64,000 bases of DNA from Streptomyces vinaceus. GTDB lineage: Bacteria > Actinomycetota > Actinomycetes > Streptomycetales > Streptomycetaceae. This document shows, piece by piece, positions 59,297 through 64,000 of this stretch; the stretch's first letter is position 1; each line of letters opens with the position of its first letter. The stretch covers positions 1,302,001-1,366,000 of the forward strand of contig NZ_CP023692.1 in the NCBI RefSeq assembly GCF_008704935.1, in the 5' to 3' direction. Made by a program: the position numbers and the translations under genes. The notes beneath the pieces were generated by a model. It saw only the letters and a list, made by a program, of their open reading frames with translations, was not told the origin of the DNA and ran no database searches.

Positions 59297-60364
59297 ATGG
59301 ATCTGCCCGTGATGCCGCCCGTGAAGCCGATGCTCGCCAAGTCGGTGTCCAAGATCCCTCCGGGCATGCAGTACGAGGCCAAATGGGACGGCTTCCGGGC
59401 CATCGTGCACCGCGACGGCGACGAGGTGGAGATCGGCAGCCGTACGGGGAAGTCCCTGACCCGGTACTTTCCCGAGTTGGTGACCGCGCTGAAGGACAAC
59501 CTGCCCGCCCGCTGCGTCGTGGACGGCGAGATCGTCATCGTTCACGGCGGGCGGCTCGACTTCGACCGGCTGACCGAGCGGATCCATCCCGCGCAGTCCC
59601 GTGTCGACATGCTGGCGCAGAAGACGCCGGCCGGGTTCGTCGCCTTCGATCTGCTCGCGCTCGGCGACCAGTCCCTCCTCGACACCCCGCTCGCAGCCCG
59701 CCGTACCGCCCTCACCGACGCCCTGTCCACCGCTCGGCCCCCCGTTCATCTCGCGCCCGCCACCACCGACCCCGCGCTCGCGCAGGAGTGGTTCGAGCGG
59801 TTCGAGGGCGCCGGGCTCGACGGGGTGATCGCCAAACCGCTCGATCTGCCCTACCGGCCCGATGCCCGCCTCATGTTCAAGATCAAGCACGAGCGTACGG
59901 CCGACGTCGTCGTCGCGGGCTTCCGTTTCCACAAGAGCGGTCCGATTGTCGGATCGCTCCTCCTGGGCCTGCACGACGCCCACGGAGCCCTCCAGCACGT
60001 GGGCGTCTGCGCCGCCTTCCCCATGAAGCGCCGGGCCGAACTGGTGGAGGAGCTCGCACCCCTGCGGATGGACGACACCACCGGCCACCCGTGGGCCGCC
60101 TGGGCCGAGGAGGCCGCCCATGAGAGCGCCCGGCTGCCCGGCGCACAGAGCCGCTGGACCGGCAAGAAGGACCTCTCCTGGGTACCGCTGCGCCCCGAGC
60201 GCGTCTGCGAGGTCGCGTACGACCACCTGGAGGGCGACCGCTTCCGGCACACCGCCCAGTTCCGCCGCTGGCGGCCCGACCGCGAACCGCAGAGCTGTAC
60301 GTACGCCCAGCTCGAAGAGGTCGTCGGCTACGACCTCGCCGAGGTCCTCAACTTGAAGGCGTAG
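59297..60364 (+). CDS. ATP-dependent DNA ligase (LigC/LigD ligase-domain type)
   Basis: 355 residues. The adenylated Lys is in motif I YEAKWDGFR (K29); motif III VAFDLLA, motif IV LDGVIAKPLDLPY and motif V MFKIKHERTADVVVAGF follow, then an OB fold with the motif VI-like region ending RFRHTAQFRRWRPDR. It seals ends in NHEJ-type repair together with the divergent polymerase gene, which together form a split LigD without nuclease part. No good Shine-Dalgarno precedes ATG, so a leaderless or short-leader message is likely. Confidence 0.94.
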   Translation: MDLPVMPPVKPMLAKSVSKIPPGMQYEAKWDGFRAIVHRDGDEVEIGSRTGKSLTRYFPELVTALKDNLPARCVVDGEIVIVHGGRLDFDRLTERIHPAQSRVDMLAQKTPAGFVAFDLLALGDQSLLDTPLAARRTALTDALSTARPPVHLAPATTDPALAQEWFERFEGAGLDGVIAKPLDLPYRPDARLMFKIKHERTADVVVAGFRFHKSGPIVGSLLLGLHDAHGALQHVGVCAAFPMKRRAELVEELAPLRMDDTTGHPWAAWAEEAAHESARLPGAQSRWTGKKDLSWVPLRPERVCEVAYDHLEGDRFRHTAQFRRWRPDREPQSCTYAQLEEVVGYDLAEVLNLKA

Positions 60365-60497
60365 GTCGCTCGTTTCGATCTTGATCAACCCTCTGGCATG
60401 CCGACACGACGAGACGCCGACCAGCACATGGTTCGAGCGGAATCACAAGAGCGTCCACAAGCCACTACGCCCGCACGCCGTACGACAACAACCCTGA

Positions 60498-61919
60498 TCA
60501 GTAAAGGTATTGGGGCCAACCGGGCGCCGGGGCGCGGACCAGCTTCTCCCACTCCTCGCGGTCCGGGCCCGCCGCGTGTGGCGCGTATCCGGGGCGGGCC
60601 GCCAGCCAGCGCTCCACACGGGCCCTCACCTGCGGGTCCGCGTACGCCCGCTCCGGCGGTTCGACCAGGTGCCGCACCCGCGCCCGGGCCCGCATCACCT
60701 CGGGGTCCTCCAGCGCGCACTCGAAGAGCGCGGCCACCGCGCGCGCCGACTCCGTCCGCCCCGCCCGCGTCGCGAACCGCTCCCCGATGGCCGTGTCGGC
60801 CACCACCTGGAAGTCGAACCACGGCTTCAGGGTGCGTACGGCCCACGCGTGGTACGCGGCGGCGAACCGCACCGATCCCGGGTCCTGGTGCGCCGTACGG
60901 GCCACCCTGCACGCGGCCCACAGCGCCAGCGAGGTGCCCTGCCCCAGCGTCGGGTTGGTGTGCGTGATCGCATCCCCGATCGGCACCAGGCCGGTCGCCA
61001 CCGGCCCCCGCTCGTCGACCAGCGCGCTCCACCGGTTGTCCAGGCCGCCCGTGGCCAGGACCCCGGACAGCGGTTCGGCGCCCAGGTCCAGCCAGGCCGC
61101 TCCGGGCGGAAAGGCCCGGGCCGCGGCCTCGAACACGGCGGGATCGCGCAGCGCGGCGCGGGTGGTGTCCCCGGTGTGGACGAACAGGGTCACCGCGAAC
61201 AGCCGGTTGTCGGCCGGGAAGACGGCGCACCCCGCGAACGTGTTCCCGGTCACCGCCCACGGCCTGCGCGGCCCCTCCTCCATCCCCTCGGGCAGCCGGT
61301 ACCAGCGGCAGAAGTACGCCAGCCCCGTCCGGTGCCGTTCCACCACCGCCGGCCGGCAGCCCGCCGCGGGCAGCAGGCGCTCGACGCCCCCGCGCCGCCC
61401 GCCCGCGTCCACCACGAGGTCCCCCGCGTACGCACCGGCCGCAGTGGTCACGCCCCCCACCCGTACGGCGGAACCCCGCGCCTCGGCCAGCAGCCCGGTC
61501 ACCGGCTCCCCGTGGTGCATCACGGCCCCCGGTTCGGCGCGCAGCGCGGTGGTCAGGGCGCTCTCCAGGACGATGCGCCGGGCCTGGAGCATCACCAGGT
61601 CCTCGTCACCGGGCCGGGCCGGCGGGCGTACGTCGAACCAGTCCAGCTCGTGCCGCTCGCGCGCCCCGAGCCGCAGCATCCGCGCGTGGACGTCGGGCAG
61701 TTCCTGCCGCAGGACCGTACGGGCCGCACCGAGCAGGGCGTGCGGCTGCGTGGCCTGCGGGACGCCCGGCCGGTGCCAGCCGAAGAAGTCCCGGTCGAGC
61801 GCGGCGCCGGGTGCGCGCGTATCGCGTTCGAACAGCTCGGCGGTGTGTCCGTACCGCGCCGCGAGCAGCGCGGTCGCCAGCCCCCCGACACCTCCGCCGA
61901 TGACCAGCACATGTGCCAT
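60498..61919 (-). CDS. FAD-dependent monooxygenase/oxidoreductase
   Basis: 473 residues. The FAD motif HVLVIGGGVGGLATALLAARYGH opens the protein and VPIGDAITHTNPTLGQGTSLALWAA is the second FAD site (GD motif with Asp), as in aromatic hydroxylase-like flavoproteins. A substrate domain lies between (FDVRPPARPGDEDLVMLQ). No partner gene nearby. The 133 bp downstream gap (60365-60497) shows nothing notable. Substrate unknown. Confidence 0.87.
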   Translation of the reverse strand: MAHVLVIGGGVGGLATALLAARYGHTAELFERDTRAPGAALDRDFFGWHRPGVPQATQPHALLGAARTVLRQELPDVHARMLRLGARERHELDWFDVRPPARPGDEDLVMLQARRIVLESALTTALRAEPGAVMHHGEPVTGLLAEARGSAVRVGGVTTAAGAYAGDLVVDAGGRRGGVERLLPAAGCRPAVVERHRTGLAYFCRWYRLPEGMEEGPRRPWAVTGNTFAGCAVFPADNRLFAVTLFVHTGDTTRAALRDPAVFEAAARAFPPGAAWLDLGAEPLSGVLATGGLDNRWSALVDERGPVATGLVPIGDAITHTNPTLGQGTSLALWAACRVARTAHQDPGSVRFAAAYHAWAVRTLKPWFDFQVVADTAIGERFATRAGRTESARAVAALFECALEDPEVMRARARVRHLVEPPERAYADPQVRARVERWLAARPGYAPHAAGPDREEWEKLVRAPAPGWPQYLY

Positions 61920-62023
61920 TGCGCGCCCCCCGAGCCGCTGAGCCGATGAACGGTACGAAGATCGGACTGTTCAGAGCCTGCACGAACCCGCCCCGGCCGA
62001 AACCCGCACACCCGTCCGACGGA

Positions 62024-63058
62024 CTAAGCTCCGCCCGCGCCCGCGCCCCCGCCGCCGGCAGCGGCGCGGTGGGCTTCCAGCGCCCGCCGGCCCTCCTCCT
62101 CGATCAGGTCGCCGTTGAGCGCCACGGCCGCCCGCACCCCGGCCGCGGCCGCCCCGGCCAGCTGCTCCATGGGGCCGGCCACGTTCCCGGCCGCCCAGAC
62201 ACCGCGCAGCGCGGTGGCTCCGGTCAGCGGATCCGCCTCCAGGCAGGTGCCGATCGCCGTCCCGTCCCGCTCCACCGTGGCCACGGGCAGCCCGAGGCTC
62301 GCCGCGACCCCGGCGCGGGCGGTGAACCGCGGGGCCACCACGAGGGCCGTGCACGCCACCTTCCCGCCGTCGGCCAAGGTCACGCCGGCCAGCCGGTCGC
62401 CGGCGATGTCCAGCCCGCTCACCTCGCCCTCCGCCACCGCGACGCCGAGCGCGGACAGCAGCTCCCGGTCCTCCTCGGTGAGCCGCCGGGTATGGGTCAG
62501 CAGGGTCACGCGGTCGGTCCAGTTCCGCCACATCTGCGCCTGGTGCACGGCGAGCGGACCGGTGGCCAGCACCGCGACCGGCTCGTCGCGCACCTCCCAG
62601 CCGTGGCAGTACGGGCAGTGCAGCACGTCCCGCCCCCAGCGCTCGCGCAGCCCCGGCAGCTCCGGCAGTTCGTCGACCAGCCCCGTGGCGATCAGCAGCC
62701 GGCCCGCCCGTACGGAGGACCCGTCGGCGCACCGGACGAGGAAGCCGCCGCCGGGCAGCCGGTCGGCGGCGAGCGCGGTGCCGGCGGCTCCGCAGCGGAT
62801 CCGGCCCCCGTACCCGGTGACCTCGGCCCGCCCCACCGCCAGCAGCTCCGCCGGGCTCGCCCCGTCCCGGCCCAGGTAGCCGTGCAGGTGGGCGGCGGGG
62901 GCGTTGCGCGGGCTGCCGGAGTCGAGCACCAGTACGCGGCGGCGGGCCCGGGCCAGGGTGAGCGCCCCGGCGAGTCCGGCGGTCCCACCGCCCACGACCA
63001 CCACGTCGAAGGAGTCCGTCGGCGTGTTGTCCCTTGCGTCGTCGCTCGCGTTGTCCAT
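62024..63058 (-). CDS. FAD-dependent pyridine nucleotide-disulfide oxidoreductase (thioredoxin reductase-like)
   Basis: 344 residues. FAD motif VVVVGGGTAGLAGALTLARA, redox CPYCHGWE (C148, C151; CXXC as in thioredoxin reductase), second ATG motif GVWAAGNVAG and a C-terminal Gly/Ala tail. The NADPH-binding domain lacks the usual GxGxxA/G: VAVLATGPLAVHQAQ, so pyridine nucleotide use is uncertain. ATG 63058 chosen; it diverges from a Nudix gene across 65 bp holding a perfect dyad. No thioredoxin gene is nearby. Confidence 0.85.
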   Translation of the reverse strand: MDNASDDARDNTPTDSFDVVVVGGGTAGLAGALTLARARRRVLVLDSGSPRNAPAAHLHGYLGRDGASPAELLAVGRAEVTGYGGRIRCGAAGTALAADRLPGGGFLVRCADGSSVRAGRLLIATGLVDELPELPGLRERWGRDVLHCPYCHGWEVRDEPVAVLATGPLAVHQAQMWRNWTDRVTLLTHTRRLTEEDRELLSALGVAVAEGEVSGLDIAGDRLAGVTLADGGKVACTALVVAPRFTARAGVAASLGLPVATVERDGTAIGTCLEADPLTGATALRGVWAAGNVAGPMEQLAGAAAAGVRAAVALNGDLIEEEGRRALEAHRAAAGGGGAGAGGA

Positions 63059-63087
63059 ACCGCCGAGGGTGTGGCCCGCCCACCCGC

Positions 63088-63115
63088 TTGACAAACTCTG
63101 TTGCCGAACCGGCAA
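63088..63115. promoter_or_regulatory. Promoter element and dyad between the oxidoreductase and Nudix genes
   Basis: TTGACA (63088-63093), followed by the dyad TTGCCG-N3-CGGCAA (63101-63115), which sits where the spacer and -10 of the Nudix promoter would be. The dyad is a candidate operator; the -10 itself is not clear (GCAAAT). Confidence 0.5.
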
Positions 63116-63123
63116 ATGGAGCG

Positions 63124-63609
63124 ATGACCACACCCAGCGACCGCCCCGGACCCCCGACCCGGGCCGTCCCCCGGCCCAACGCCGTCGTCGGCGTCGGCCT
63201 CGTCGTGACCGACCCGGCCGGGCGCGTGCTCCTCGGCCAGGCCCACGACGGCCGCTGGGAGCTGCCCGGCGGGAAGGTCGACCCCGGCGAGAGCTTCGAG
63301 CAGGCCGCCGCCCGCGAGCTGGCCGAGGAGACGGATCTGCGGGCCGCCCCCGAGGACATCCGGATCCTGACCGTCCAGCTCTCCCCGGAGGCAGGGACGA
63401 CCCGCCTGACCGCGGGGGCCGTGACCGGCGCCGCCGAGGGCACCCCCACCGTCACCGAGCCGCACAAGATCCTGCGCTGGCAGTGGTTCGCCCCGGAGGC
63501 GATCCCGGAAGCCCTCTATGCGCCCTCCGTGACGGTCCTCCGCGCCTGGCGCCCCGAGCTCGGGCCGACCCTGCCGCCCGTCCCCTCGTACGACTACCCG
63601 ACGCCCTGA
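63124..63609 (+). CDS. Nudix hydrolase
   Basis: 161 residues. The complete Nudix box GGKVDPGESFEQAAARELAEETDL (G-x5-E-x7-REUxEExGU) marks diphosphate hydrolase activity; WELPGGK precedes it. The N-terminal ~20 residues are Pro-rich. GGAG lies only three bases before ATG 63124, so an upstream start is possible though the frame opens before it without family sequence. Substrate unknown; the shared promoter with a flavin disulfide oxidoreductase suggests a redox or housecleaning role. Confidence 0.88.
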   Translation: MTTPSDRPGPPTRAVPRPNAVVGVGLVVTDPAGRVLLGQAHDGRWELPGGKVDPGESFEQAAARELAEETDLRAAPEDIRILTVQLSPEAGTTRLTAGAVTGAAEGTPTVTEPHKILRWQWFAPEAIPEALYAPSVTVLRAWRPELGPTLPPVPSYDYPTP

Positions 63610-63690
63610 CGCGGTCGGGAGGACAGGGCAGGGCACGGCAGAGCGGGGCAGGCGGCGCCGCCGACCCGCTGTGACATCTCCCACCCCCTC

Positions 63691-63717
63691 TTGCCACGGC
63701 AAGGAAGGCATACCTAA
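63691..63717. promoter_or_regulatory. Dyad and iron-box-like sequence in front of the last small gene
   Basis: TTGCC-AC-GGCAA (63691-63702) is a perfect dyad; AAGGCATACCTAAG (63704-63717) partly resembles the actinobacterial DmdR1/DtxR iron-box half site ACCTAA. Weak evidence. Confidence 0.3.
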
Positions 63718-63727
63718 GTTCGTATGC

Positions 63728-64000
63728 ATGGCCCCCCACCACCCCACACCCCCCACCGGCCCGGACTCCGCCGGGCTGACCGAGTTCACCGTCGACCTCA
63801 CCGCCCAGGAGGTCCTGCGGCGGGCCCAGGTCATGGCCGCCCTCGGCCCCGACTGGGACCCCGTCGAGGTACTGCGCGGTGAGGAGGCGGCGTACGACCT
63901 GCTCTACTCCGGCCTCGACGCCGAGCAGCAGCGCATCCACGACAGCCTGGTCGAGGCCGGTGTGCTCGCCCCGCGCGGGGACGGCCATGCTGCCGCTTGA
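63728..64000 (+). CDS. Small conserved Streptomyces protein (DUF6400-like)
   Basis: 90 residues ending at the window edge. Core LTEFTVDLTAQEVLRRAQVMAALGPDWDPVEVLRGEEAAYDLLYSGLDAEQQRIHDSLVEAGVL is helical with no membrane segment or signal. I think it matches the family called DUF6400, from memory. I chose ATG 63728; the frame extends upstream without family character. Confidence 0.7.
   Translation: MAPHHPTPPTGPDSAGLTEFTVDLTAQEVLRRAQVMAALGPDWDPVEVLRGEEAAYDLLYSGLDAEQQRIHDSLVEAGVLAPRGDGHAAA

Noticed and set aside
60398..60967. A 189-codon frame opposite the monooxygenase end
   Set aside because: Pro/Arg-rich antisense shadow without a ribosome-binding site.
1..64000. CRISPR arrays, tRNA or rRNA genes, IS elements and prophage genes
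   Set aside because: Looked for repeat-spacer arrays, cloverleaf-type folds and transposase or integrase motifs and saw none; a tRNA/rRNA scan would confirm.

Overview
This 64 kb window is a high-GC chromosomal segment of a Streptomyces. The evidence is an SsgA-family sporulation regulator, a WhiB protein, a hopanoid operon in the Streptomyces arrangement, GTG/TTG starts, GTGA/ATGA gene overlaps and leaderless promoters (TANNNT six to nine bases before the start codon). From memory the order resembles the right arm of S. coelicolor (idi, tex, ssgD); this was not checked. I found no rRNA, tRNA, insertion sequence, prophage or CRISPR array.

Layout. 1-9207 (minus strand): hopanoid operon hpnC, hpnD, a 51-codon unknown ORF, hpnE, a polyprenyl diphosphate synthase, shc, hpnG, hpnH and a class III aminotransferase cut by the window edge. 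It runs from C5 prenyl units to hopene and then to the C35 side chain, and most junctions overlap. 9470-16526 (minus strand): a seven-gene operon with two CDP-alcohol phosphotransferases, a nucleotidyltransferase, a glycerol-1-phosphate dehydrogenase-like enzyme, a family 2 glycosyltransferase and a TagGH/Wzm-Wzt-like ABC exporter. It looks like an uncharacterised pathway for an exported phospho-lipid or phospho-polymer and is the best novel candidate here. idi (16844) is divergent from it.

17457-34985: a HATPase, a crotonase-family protein without the usual glutamates, a PfpI/GlxA pair, an ABC-F ATPase, an SDR plus membrane protein plus ImmA-like metallopeptidase operon, tex with an RGG/Q-rich tail, a secreted M1 peptidase, an MpaB-family protein, a secreted sphingomyelinase-like enzyme, a HAD hydrolase, and an XRE regulator followed by a palindrome, an RBS-proximal hairpin and two tiny Cys-rich proteins.

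34992-48141: an aspartate aminotransferase/4-decarboxylase, an acyl-CoA ligase divergent from a MerR regulator, a small I36-type secreted protein overlapping a lipoprotein gene, and a five-gene acyl-CoA degradation operon (CoA transferase/racemase, F420-type LLM oxidoreductase, acyl-CoA dehydrogenase, thiolase, FadJ-like protein) whose promoter spacer is filled by a palindrome.

48313-64000: a saccharopine dehydrogenase-like reductase with an N-terminal minisatellite, endonuclease V, small enzymes, ssgD, a second ABC-F protein, an acyl-ACP desaturase behind tandem palindromes, WhiB, a glyoxalase-fold protein, divergent LigD-type polymerase and ATP-dependent ligase genes (NHEJ parts), two flavoproteins, a Nudix hydrolase and a small conserved protein. 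Strong inverted repeats at convergent gene ends (22486, 30526, 40743) and after other genes (32623, 56954) are likely terminators.
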